A stretch of 13,574 bases of DNA from contig JBBDSM010000005.1 of assembly GCA_040904945.1 (NCBI GenBank), positions 1 through 13,574 of the forward strand. The letters are read 5' to 3'. Positions 6,890 to 13,554 of the stretch are shown in pieces. Position numbers and translations under genes: made by a program. Each line of letters starts with the position of its first letter. Position 1 is the stretch's first letter. Under the pieces are notes generated by a model that worked only from the letters and a program-made list of their open reading frames with translations, did no database searches and was not told the DNA's origin. Source of the stretch: JAWLHJ01 sp040904945. GTDB lineage: Bacteria; Gemmatimonadota; Gemmatimonadetes; Longimicrobiales; Gaopeijiaceae.

Positions 6890-6907
6890 AACATTTGACG
6901 TCATGTT
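6890..6907. promoter_or_regulatory. Palindromic site upstream of the pilM promoter
   Basis: AACATTTGACGTCATGTT holds the perfect 8-base palindrome TGACGTCA (6896-6903), flanked by AACAT and ATGTT arms whose centre is shifted by one base. It lies about 40 bases upstream of the -35 box, a position suited to an activator. No regulator can be named from sequence alone. Confidence 0.35.
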
Positions 6908-6915
6908 GGGCGCGA

Positions 6916-6947
6916 AAGGCCGGTCGCGCAAGGGCACGACCGGCCTT
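6916..6947 (-). terminator. Terminator of the minor-pilin genes
   Basis: AAGGCCGGTCG at 6916-6926 pairs perfectly with CGACCGGCCTT at 6937-6947, an 11-bp stem with a ten-base loop. It begins seven bases past the pilX-like stop on the minus strand. The stem ends in TT and is followed by one more T before GC-rich sequence, so the U tract is short; the position still makes termination the best reading. Confidence 0.7.
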
Positions 6948-6954
6948 CACCATG

Positions 6955-8109
6955 TCAATTCAGGAGGGCGGAGAGGTCGATCCAGCTGCGATTGGCGAGC
7001 GGGCGGGCCCGCGAGAGCGATGCGTTGTTCAGGATCGCTCGCTGCACCCCGCAAGAGGAGTACTGGATGGTAGAACCACCCGTGAAGTCCTGGTCCAAGG
7101 TCAAGTCGTTACCGGCCATGACGGCTCCTACCACGCGCTCACCGCCGCCCTGGGTCTGGAAGGTGCCCTGCACGATGATGATGCCGTGGAAGACGAAGCC
7201 GCCTCGCAAATCGAGATCCCCCTCCACGAGGAGGATGCCCTGGCCCATGCCGCCCGATTGGATCCTGATATCGCCCCCATGATACATGAGGGGAAAATAC
7301 GATCCGCACGGCTGCGTCGGGTCGATGTCGCCCCAATTGGTCAGCACCGCCTCGTCGCAGAGGCCCGAGCCGTCCAGTACGGGATTGGCACTGCTGATCG
7401 TGTTCCCGAGCCCGGTGATGTCCTTGCCCTCAAGCTGGGCCAGAGCGGTCAGCTCCGCCCAATCCAGATCACCGAACTCCGTGAACGTCTCGTCGACGAT
7501 GGTCGCATCTTCCTCGGCAGGCGGATCTCCGTCGATGGTGCCCGAACCCGTCGTCGTTACCAGGGAGATGTCGTCCGTGACCACACCCGCCATGTCGTCC
7601 GTCGGCCCACAATAGCTGGACCATCCCGCCGGCACCTCGTCCGTCCCGATAATCTCGGCTGTTCCTTTCACGTTCACCGCGCCTCGCGTCGTCAAGGCGC
7701 CCGGCGGGTGGATATCCGCGTAGATCAACCGCGTGACGATGCCGATGTTCCGGGTCGCGCCGCCCCATGCCTCCCCCTGCGTGATCTCCCCGGTCGCGTC
7801 CAGATAGTAGATCACGTTGTTGGTGTTCGTGATGTTCACCGTCCAGATACCGACGTCGGTGGTGTCGACGATCGTCGTGTCTCCCCACATCGGGATGTTG
7901 CCGAGCTGGTAACCGTTCCAGTTCGCCATGACCTCGTTGGAGCCGCCCTGGGCCACGTTCAGGGCCATGTTCGCGAAGTTGCTGGCCACGCCGATCCGCA
8001 GCTCCTGGCGGGCCATGTAGAATCCCGCGGAGACCAGGGCGGCCATGATGACCAGCGCGCCTATGGCGGCTGGCATCGCAAAGCCTCGTCTGTCCGTATA
8101 TGTCTTCAT
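6955..8109 (-). CDS. Large PilX-like minor prepilin
   Basis: Probable minor pilin placed at the pilus tip or priming complex. It is 384 aa, about twice the usual PilX. The leader MKTYTDRRG is followed by FAMPAAIGALVIMAALVSAG, a hydrophobic pilin-type helix with no Glu at mature position 5 (Ala instead), as in PilX/GspK-type subunits. The rest is rich in Thr, Gly and Asp. Residues about 134-160 and 283-365 look like parallel beta-helix rungs (GILLVEGDLDLRGGFVFHG, IIIVQGTFQTQGGG, VVGAVMAGNDLTL), followed by SSCGVQRAI. There are four cysteines, which could pair. ATG 8109 is chosen over upstream frame extension because AAAGGAGCC sits just ahead and the leader is of proper length. It lies 44 bases after the PilW-like gene and before a terminator. 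The family call is by motif, not search. Confidence 0.8.
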   Translation of the reverse strand: MKTYTDRRGFAMPAAIGALVIMAALVSAGFYMARQELRIGVASNFANMALNVAQGGSNEVMANWNGYQLGNIPMWGDTTIVDTTDVGIWTVNITNTNNVIYYLDATGEITQGEAWGGATRNIGIVTRLIYADIHPPGALTTRGAVNVKGTAEIIGTDEVPAGWSSYCGPTDDMAGVVTDDISLVTTTGSGTIDGDPPAEEDATIVDETFTEFGDLDWAELTALAQLEGKDITGLGNTISSANPVLDGSGLCDEAVLTNWGDIDPTQPCGSYFPLMYHGGDIRIQSGGMGQGILLVEGDLDLRGGFVFHGIIIVQGTFQTQGGGERVVGAVMAGNDLTLDQDFTGGSTIQYSSCGVQRAILNNASLSRARPLANRSWIDLSALLN

Positions 8110-8153
8110 GATGGCTCCTTTCCCGTTGGACGGCATCGCAGCCGGTCGGGCCT

Positions 8154-8984
8154 TCAGTTGCGCGTGTGGATCCACGTATCGAGCGAGTCCGAGACGACGT
8201 CCCCCGCCGAGTTCCTGACTCGGTTGCCCGTCCGGATCATCACTTGGATCTGACGAACGTCCGTGGGCGTCGTGGTGATCGCCCCGAGTGCGTCGCGGTA
8301 AGTGAACTGCAGCCCCTGGTTGCCCGGGCGCAAAGGACCGGCGATCGGCCACGGTGTGCCGACGCCGCCGTCTCGACGAACCAGATAGGGAGTGTTCGTC
8401 GTGATCCAGTTCGCGATCTCGTACTTATAGACCTCGTAGCCCCGCACGGGGGCACCCACACGAACGGTGTCGCTCGAGAAAATGGTGCTCAAAGGATCGA
8501 ACTCGAGATCGATCGCCTCTCGACCTCCGAGGCACGTCACCGTCGTGTCCACGTCGACGACGCCGGCGCGCAGCCAGACATCGTCATTGGCGGTGGCTTC
8601 GCGGTTCTCCGCGAAGACCAGAACCGTGTCGCCCGCCTCGAAGTCGTCGCCCGTGTTGTCGAGCACCGTGATCTTCGGGGGGGTCGCCAGCGGACCGAGA
8701 TCGACGTCGCACGTGACGCCCAGCCTGCGCATGAGACGGACGCGGAGCGAGTCGCTCGCCATCATCAGGATGTCTCCGTCCCCCGGGCTCAGCTCGCGCA
8801 GCTCGTTGAACATCACCTCGATCGCCATGCGGCTGCTCTGCTGGCCCTGGATGGTCGCGCTCTGGACGGTGTAGGTGCGCTGATTGGTGATCAGGACCTG
8901 AAGGGCCGCGGCCAGGACCACGGCGCCCAACACGGACACCACGATCAACTCGACGAGTGTGAAGCCGCCACGATTCCGGACCAT
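8154..8984 (-). CDS. pilW: PilW-like minor prepilin
   Basis: Type IV pilin-like protein of the PilW/GspJ group, expected in the inner membrane and then in the minor-pilin tip complex. The class III signal is MVRNRGG followed by FTLVELIVVSVLGAVVLAAA, with Glu at mature position 5, so prepilin peptidase should cut after the second Gly. Residues 30-60 (TNQRTYTVQSATIQGQQSSR) are the usual helical stalk, and the C-terminal two thirds are beta-rich with two cysteines. From ATG 8984 it is 276 aa. An upstream ATG at 9008 overlaps the pilV-like stop (ATGA) and would give 284 aa, but GGAGGAG sits directly before ATG 8984 and the resulting seven-residue leader is typical. PilW rather than GspJ is inferred from neighbours. 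Confidence 0.85.
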   Translation of the reverse strand: MVRNRGGFTLVELIVVSVLGAVVLAAALQVLITNQRTYTVQSATIQGQQSSRMAIEVMFNELRELSPGDGDILMMASDSLRVRLMRRLGVTCDVDLGPLATPPKITVLDNTGDDFEAGDTVLVFAENREATANDDVWLRAGVVDVDTTVTCLGGREAIDLEFDPLSTIFSSDTVRVGAPVRGYEVYKYEIANWITTNTPYLVRRDGGVGTPWPIAGPLRPGNQGLQFTYRDALGAITTTPTDVRQIQVMIRTGNRVRNSAGDVVSDSLDTWIHTRN

Positions 8985-8987
8985 TCT

Positions 8988-8994
8988 CTCCTCC
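8988..8994 (-). promoter_or_regulatory. Ribosome-binding site deciding the PilW-like start
   Basis: The minus strand reads GGAGGAG here, ending three bases before ATG 8984 (five bases from the GGAGG core). No comparable site precedes the alternative ATG at 9008, so the shorter protein is preferred. Confidence 0.7.
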
Positions 8995-9004
8995 GTCTTC
9001 TTCT

Positions 9005-9418
9005 TCATGGCCGCAGGACGCGAAAGACGAACGTGTCGGCCACCGCCGGTGCGAGCGTGCCCATTCCGTTCGGGCTGAGCCCGGGGCCCACCGTGACGAC
9101 CGTCAGGATCTTCGACTGCGGCCCATCATCCACCGCATCCCAATCCACGGCGAACACGCCGATCGTGTCGGTGCCGTTCACCACGTTGGCGTACGGGAGT
9201 GACTGAAGCCGGTCGATGATCGTCTGCGACGCGAAGGTGCGCTCGGTGAGCAGGTCCCCCAGCGTGACCGTCCGCACGAGATAGCCGGTGGAGCCGGCGA
9301 GGCCCAGGAGCCCCATCGTCAAGATCACGATGGCGATGATGATCTCGACCATCGTAAAGCCAGCGCGAGCGGGGGCCTCAACGGACGGCAGGACGGGGTT
9401 CTTCACGGAGCGCCTCAT
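9005..9418 (-). CDS. pilV: PilV-like minor prepilin
   Basis: Type IV minor pilin of the PilV/GspI group. The 137-aa protein has a 20-residue leader ending in ARAG, then FTMVEIIIAIVILTMGLLGL with Glu at mature position 5 and the TMGLLGLAG pattern common in PilV. The remaining 90 residues are a small beta domain without cysteine. The ATG overlaps the stop of the upstream GspH-like gene (ATGA), so translation is probably coupled; no strong ribosome-binding site is visible. The frame is open far upstream to 10213 but that stretch is not pilin-like and overlaps another gene. The end lies 20 bases before the preferred PilW-like start. Confidence 0.85.
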   Translation of the reverse strand: MRRSVKNPVLPSVEAPARAGFTMVEIIIAIVILTMGLLGLAGSTGYLVRTVTLGDLLTERTFASQTIIDRLQSLPYANVVNGTDTIGVFAVDWDAVDDGPQSKILTVVTVGPGLSPNGMGTLAPAVADTFVFRVLRP

Positions 9419-9879
9419 TGATCGAGCAGGAGTTGGCCCAGGGGGAACACCCAAAGATTCGCTATCTCGGATCCCTGTTCGAAGTGCATTCGGATCAGCG
9501 CATTGGATGTGTTGCATCCGGTGTCGGTGTACCCGCGTGGGCTGAAGCACAACATGTACTGCGTCAGCGTGCTGGGCGAGGAGATCGTCATGTCGATGTT
9601 CTCGTCGCCGAAGCGGATGGTCTCCAGGATGTCCCCGTCGTCCTCGATCCAGACGGAATCCCCCGTCACGTCGACGTGAAGCATGACGTTGTGGCCCTTC
9701 TCGATGCCATGCACCCGCGCCCGGTAGTGAATCGAGGCATACGTCGTCTGTGCCCCGCGGACCGCGATACGGGTCTGCGCTCCGCTGATCTGATTCAGCG
9801 CGATCGTCGTCAGGATGCTCCCGATGACGATGGCGATGATCAGCTCGATCATCGTGAAGCCGGTGCGCGTGCGGTGCAT
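9415..9879 (-). CDS. GspH/FimT-like minor prepilin
   Basis: Type IV pilin-like protein of the FimT/FimU/GspH group and first gene of the minor-pilin set. From ATG 9879 it is 154 aa with the leader MHRTRTG and then FTMIELIIAIVIGSILTTIA, with Glu at mature position 5. Downstream, TRIAVRGAQTTYASIHYRAR (62-91 region) is the helix with the conserved Ala/Arg pattern of FimT/GspH. Two cysteines 13 residues apart (MLCFSP and TGCNTS) probably form a disulfide. The frame extends to an ATG at 10068, but the leader would then be about 70 residues, so ATG 9879 is preferred although its ribosome-binding site is weak. FimU and GspH cannot be told apart here. Confidence 0.82.
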   Translation of the reverse strand: MHRTRTGFTMIELIIAIVIGSILTTIALNQISGAQTRIAVRGAQTTYASIHYRARVHGIEKGHNVMLHVDVTGDSVWIEDDGDILETIRFGDENIDMTISSPSTLTQYMLCFSPRGYTDTGCNTSNALIRMHFEQGSEIANLWVFPLGQLLLDQ

Positions 9880-10271
9880 GATTCCGGTATTGCTCGGTGT
9901 TCGGGGGGTGTGCCAACTCCTGTACAGACCAAGTTCCGTGCCAGACGTGCGGGGCATGCTGAGCTGGGACACTCGGGGCTCGCTCCCGGCCGGCGGCCGC
10001 ATGGCTGCGGGGATTTGGACGCAATATTGGGCGCGGAGCCTTCCGAGGCAAAGGATTCCGAGAGCCACCTTTTACCGGCATCGGCAAGGAGTTCCGGCGG
10101 CGGCGTGGTCCTGAGGGTGGTCGGCCGGTTTGACGGGGCGCGCGCGCTTCCTGCTTTGAAGGGGGCCCGGCATGGCGTATGCGCTGCCCTCGATCGACGT
10201 TATCACGCCTCACGCATGGCCCCGCCGCACCCGCTGGCGCGATGGGTCCGAGCTGTCAGGGATCGCGCAAA
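9880..10271. other. Divergent intergenic region between minor pilins and membrane fusion gene
   Basis: 392 bases without a supported gene. It contains the candidate promoter at 10023-10051 for the pilin genes and, on the plus strand, an AAGGGGG at 10159-10165 that precedes ATG codons at 10172 and 10179. ATG 10179 is in frame with the membrane fusion gene and would add 31 residues of low hydrophobicity. I tested by eye for a c-di-GMP-I riboswitch in the leader and did not find its conserved GACGCAAAGCC core. No tRNA or convincing small gene is visible. Confidence 0.6.
10023..10051 (-). promoter_or_regulatory. Candidate promoter for the minor-pilin genes
   Basis: On the minus strand TTGCCT (10046-10051) and AATATT (10023-10028) are separated by 17 bases; each matches four of six consensus bases. 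AATATT is one of the few AT-only hexamers in this GC-rich stretch. It would leave a leader of about 135 bases before the GspH-like ATG. Confidence 0.35.
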
Positions 10272-13200
10272 GTGAGACAGAGACCCGCACTTTACATCGC
10301 TTTCGTCGTGTCCGGGATGGCCGGGCTCGTATACGAAGTTCTGTGGAGCCGATACCTGGCCCTCTTCGTCGGACACGGCGCCTTCGCCCAGGTGCTGGTC
10401 CTCTCCGTGTACCTCGGGGGGATGACCGTGGGTGCCCTGGCCGTGTCCGACATCTCGCGCAAGTTCGACCGACCCCTCCTGGGATATGCGGCCTTGGAGG
10501 TGGCGCTCGCCGTCTTCGGGCTCCTCTTCCACCCGATGTACCAAACCGTGACGGCGCTCGGGTACGACGTGATCTTTCCCGCCCTCGCCGACCCGAACCT
10601 GGCCGGAGCCGTTCGGTGGGGGTTGGCCGGGATCATGATCCTCCCCCAGGCGATGCTGCTCGGTGCCACCTTTCCGCTCATGGCCGCGGGTCTCGTGCGG
10701 ATGGCTCCGGACAAACCGGGCGGCGGCGTCGCCACCGCGTATCTACTCAACACTCTGGGTGGAGCGGCCGGAGTTCTGGTGGCCGGATTTCTCCTCATTG
10801 GCTGGTTCGGATTCGCCGGCACCTCGGTGGCCGCGGCGACCTTGAACCTCCTCGCGGCCGGTCTGGTATGGAGCTCCGTGCGGGAATCCGCGGGCCAGCC
10901 CGCTCCGGCCGCCGCCGCGGCCTCGGCTCCGGGCGACCACGAGGACGCGCGAGGGACCCCTCCGGAGGCGCGGGCCCTGAGCTTCGTGCTCCTGCCCGTG
11001 GCCTTCGGGACGGCGCTCGCGTCGTTCGCATACGAGATCGGGTGGATCCGTATGCTTTCGCTGCTGCTCGGCAGCGCGACGCACGCCTTCGAGCTCATGC
11101 TCTCGGCGTTCATCCTCGGGCTCGCCATGGGAGCGTGGCTCGTCCGCGGAGCGGCCGATGAATCGAGGGAGCCCGTGGCGGCGCTCGGCTGGGTCCAGGT
11201 CGCCATGGGGCTGGCGGCACTGATCTCGATCCCGGTGTACGCAGGCTCGTTCGATCTCGTGGCCGCCATGGTCGAGGGCACCAGCGGCCGACCGGGGGGA
11301 TACGCGCTCTTCAACATCGGACGCTACGGGCTCGCGATGATGGTCATGCTTCCCGCGACCGTCCTCGCGGGCATGACCCTTCCGCTGCTGACCGCGGCGT
11401 TGCTGCGAGCCGGTGCCGGCGAGCCCGCCATCGGACGGGTATACGCAGTCAACACGGTGGGTGCGGTGTCGGGCTCGGTCCTGGCCGGGCTGGTGCTGCT
11501 CCCCGTCCTCGGGCTCAAGGGCCTGCTGGTGGCCGGAGCCGCGCTCGACGCGCTCCTCGGGCTGTGGCTCCTCACATGGTCGGCCCGCGCGGCCGGAGCC
11601 GGAGGCTCGAGCGGGTCCCTGAGTCGGGCTCCGAGCGGGGCCCCTCGCTGGGGGCGCCGGGTCGTCGTTCCCGCCGCCGTCTGCCTGCTCGCCTTCACGG
11701 GGATCGGGCTGGGCGTGGACTTCGACCGCGTCGTCATCACGGGTGGCGTGTTCCGCGACGCGGTGGTGCCGGAGTCGACATCCCGGAACATGCTCTACTA
11801 CCAGGATGGTCGGACGGCCACGGTGTCGGCGCACGTCGCGGTGCCCGAGGGCGTGACGGTGCTGTCGACGAACGGGAAGCCCAACGCTTCGGTGGGTCCC
11901 CTGTGGCGAATCCCGAGACGCGACACCATCCCCGAGACACCCATCCCGAGCGGCAGTGACTTCTCGACGCAGATGCTCTCGGGCGTCGTCGGGCTCGGAC
12001 ATCTACCCGACGCCGGAATGGTGGCGAACGTCGGACACGGCTCGGGCATCACGGGCGCGACGCTGCTCACGAGCGACGAGATCAACCGGCTGGTCACGGT
12101 CGAGATCGAGCCGTTCATGGTCGAAGCCTCGCTCGTCTTCCTTCCCCTGAACGAGGCCGTGTTCGCCGATCCGCGCTCCAGCTTCGTCTTCGATGACGCC
12201 AAGTCGTTCTTCTCGTACAGTCGCGAGCGTTTCGATCTGATCGTCACGGAGCCCAGCAACCCCTGGGTGAGCGGCACCGCATCGCTCTTCACGAGGGAGT
12301 TCTACGACCAGGTCGGCGACTTCCTCGCGGACGACGGCGTGCTCGTCCAGTGGATGCAGCTCTACGAGCTGACCGACGAGCTCTTCCTGACGGTGCTCGC
12401 CGCGCTCGACACGGCCTTCGAAGCCTACCGCGTCTACCTTGTCGGCGACGCCGACGTGGCGATCGTGGCCTCCCGGCACGGCCCCCTCCCAACCCCCGAT
12501 TGGTCGGTCGCGTCGTCACCCGCCATGCGCTCCTTCACTGCGGGCATTCCCGAGATCAGGCCGGCGCACATGGAGTCGTTGGCTCTGTTCGACGAATCGA
12601 CACTCCGGCCGCTGCTCGATCGTGGCCTCCCGGCGAACTCGGACTTCCATCCGATCCTCGACCTGGGCGCAGAGCGCGCCCGTTTCGATCTGGCCTTCGC
12701 GCACGGGGCGTTCAGCTTCGCGACCAGTCCGCTCGACCTGGCCCGGCTCCTCCGGGAGGAGGCGCGTCTGCCGGTCCCGTACGCGCCGCCGCCCGCTCGC
12801 GGACCGATCTCGTTGGTACGGTCCGAGCGGGGAGCCTGGCTGCGGGCGGCCGTGGGTGAAGGGGGCGCGTTCCCTCCGGAGGCCTTCCCTGACTGGACGG
12901 AGGCCCTGATCCACCTGCAGACGTTCCTGTTCCTGAGCTCCGGCGATGCGCAGCTCGGGTCATGGGACACATGGGGAGAGGGGTTCAGCCGGGCCGCCGG
13001 TGACCTGCACTGGGGCACGACCGGATGGACGGACACGACGTTCTACCGAGCGGCCCGGAGCTTTCTCGAGCGAGCCGAGGCACCGTCCCGGGCCCATGCC
13101 GTCGTCGACTTGCACGAGGCGGTGTCGCTCTTCGACTGGCCGAACGCCGCACGCGCCGCCGACTTGCTCGTCAACCGCGTGGCCGCCGGAGAGCGCTGGG

Positions 13201-13367
13201 TACCTCCCGCGACTCTTTTGGACGCGGCTGTGCTCGCGTACCTCGGCGTCGATCGTCCGCAGGCCGCGCGGAGCGCGCTCCAGGCGTTGGCGCCGGCCAC
13301 CGGTCGTCCGCCCGGGCATCTGCGTCATCGCGTGCTCGACGCGTGGATCGCGGCCGCCGGCGGATAG
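10272..13367 (+). CDS. Membrane transporter-like / spermidine-synthase-like fusion protein
   Basis: 1031 aa from GTG 10272. Residues 7-200 and 240-435 are two membrane halves, each about six helices, that repeat each other: YEVLWSRYLALFVG (21-34) against YEIGWIRMLSLLLG (254-267), and YLLNTLGGAAGVLVAG (157-172) against YAVNTVGAVSGSVLAG (391-406). A further helix lies near 464-480. Residues 505-735 resemble a spermidine-synthase Rossmann domain: YYQDGRTATVSA (509-520), NVGHGSG (586-592), VEIEP (610-614), FDLIVTEPSNPW (654-665). The catalytic Asp of true spermidine synthases is replaced in EPSNP, so aminopropyl transfer is doubtful; substrate and reaction are unknown. The last 290 residues are soluble and unrecognised. 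AGGGA nine bases ahead supports GTG 10272; ATG 10179 or 10242 are alternatives. It is transcribed divergently from the pilin genes. Confidence 0.85.
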   Translation: MRQRPALYIAFVVSGMAGLVYEVLWSRYLALFVGHGAFAQVLVLSVYLGGMTVGALAVSDISRKFDRPLLGYAALEVALAVFGLLFHPMYQTVTALGYDVIFPALADPNLAGAVRWGLAGIMILPQAMLLGATFPLMAAGLVRMAPDKPGGGVATAYLLNTLGGAAGVLVAGFLLIGWFGFAGTSVAAATLNLLAAGLVWSSVRESAGQPAPAAAAASAPGDHEDARGTPPEARALSFVLLPVAFGTALASFAYEIGWIRMLSLLLGSATHAFELMLSAFILGLAMGAWLVRGAADESREPVAALGWVQVAMGLAALISIPVYAGSFDLVAAMVEGTSGRPGGYALFNIGRYGLAMMVMLPATVLAGMTLPLLTAALLRAGAGEPAIGRVYAVNTVGAVSGSVLAGLVLLPVLGLKGLLVAGAALDALLGLWLLTWSARAAGAGGSSGSLSRAPSGAPRWGRRVVVPAAVCLLAFTGIGLGVDFDRVVITGGVFRDAVVPESTSRNMLYYQDGRTATVSAHVAVPEGVTVLSTNGKPNASVGPLWRIPRRDTIPETPIPSGSDFSTQMLSGVVGLGHLPDAGMVANVGHGSGITGATLLTSDEINRLVTVEIEPFMVEASLVFLPLNEAVFADPRSSFVFDDAKSFFSYSRERFDLIVTEPSNPWVSGTASLFTREFYDQVGDFLADDGVLVQWMQLYELTDELFLTVLAALDTAFEAYRVYLVGDADVAIVASRHGPLPTPDWSVASSPAMRSFTAGIPEIRPAHMESLALFDESTLRPLLDRGLPANSDFHPILDLGAERARFDLAFAHGAFSFATSPLDLARLLREEARLPVPYAPPPARGPISLVRSERGAWLRAAVGEGGAFPPEAFPDWTEALIHLQTFLFLSSGDAQLGSWDTWGEGFSRAAGDLHWGTTGWTDTTFYRAARSFLERAEAPSRAHAVVDLHEAVSLFDWPNAARAADLLVNRVAAGERWVPPATLLDAAVLAYLGVDRPQAARSALQALAPATGRPPGHLRHRVLDAWIAAAGG

Positions 13368-13416
13368 CTTCCCCGCACGGCGCGGACCTCTTCTTTCTGG
13401 TTCTTCATCTGTTTGC

Positions 13417-13434
13417 GTCCGCACCGGGGCGGAC
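13417..13434. repeat. GTCCGC/GCGGAC inverted repeat after the fusion gene
   Basis: GTCCGC (13417-13422) and GCGGAC (13429-13434) form a six-bp stem with a six-base loop, 50 bases past the stop. A further GCGGAC at 13382-13387 could pair with the same GTCCGC instead. No T tract follows, so a terminator role is possible but weak. Confidence 0.4.
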
Positions 13435-13435
13435 T

Positions 13436-13468
13436 TGCGAGTGGAAAGCGGCGTTCCAACGAGTCGCA
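13436..13468. repeat. Asymmetric inverted repeat
   Basis: TGCGA (13436-13440) pairs with TCGCA (13464-13468) and TGGAA (13442-13446) with TTCCA (13454-13458), with one unpaired base on the left, five on the right and a seven-base loop. It directly follows the GTCCGC hairpin; meaning unknown. Confidence 0.3.
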
Positions 13469-13496
13469 GCGCGATCGGGTCCCGTCGCGCCGCGAG

Positions 13497-13554
13497 CTGT
13501 CCCATCCGGACGGCAATCTTGTCCCATGCGGACCATGATCTGTCCCATCCGGAC
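13497..13554 (+). repeat. Three phased direct repeats of a 15-bp unit
   Basis: CTGTCCCATCCGGAC at 13497-13511, TTGTCCCATGCGGAC at 13519-13533 and CTGTCCCATCCGGAC at 13540-13554. The starts are 22 and 21 bases apart, about two helical turns, and each unit is itself an imperfect palindrome (GTCC, five bases, GGAC). The array ends 20 bases before the window edge. Multiple short terminal repeats beginning with TG are known at the ends of IS21-family elements, and phased palindromes are also typical of operators; the sequence beyond the window would decide. Confidence 0.75.

Noticed and set aside
6859..8253. 464-aa plus-strand frame opposite the PilX-like gene
   Set aside because: Composition is that of an antisense shadow, it spans the terminator and intergenic hairpin, and the minus strand has a pilin signal and ribosome-binding site.
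9907..9924. Sigma-54-like TGGCAC upstream of the pilin genes
   Set aside because: The minus strand has TGGCACAC, but the -12 position ten bases on reads GA rather than GC, and no TTGC is present.
9960..10100. Possible riboswitch in the pilin leader
   Set aside because: The conserved core of c-di-GMP-I RNAs (GACGCAAAGCC and the matching GGNAG segment) is not present in order on either strand.
10130..10160. TTGACG as -35 for the membrane fusion gene
   Set aside because: No acceptable -10 lies 16-18 bases downstream; the sequence there is TGCTTTGA.
9005..10213. 402-aa minus-strand frame containing the PilV-like gene
   Set aside because: The first 265 residues are Arg/Pro/His-rich, overlap the GspH-like gene in another frame and would bury the prepilin signal.
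10172..11161. 329-aa plus-strand frame from ATG 10172, placed well after AAGGGGG
   Set aside because: Despite the ribosome-binding site, the product is Arg/Gly-rich and overlaps the membrane fusion gene, whose duplicated hydrophobic halves prove the other frame.
13497..13554. CRISPR array
   Set aside because: Units are 15 bp with 6-7 bp between them, far shorter than CRISPR repeats and spacers, and no cas gene is present.
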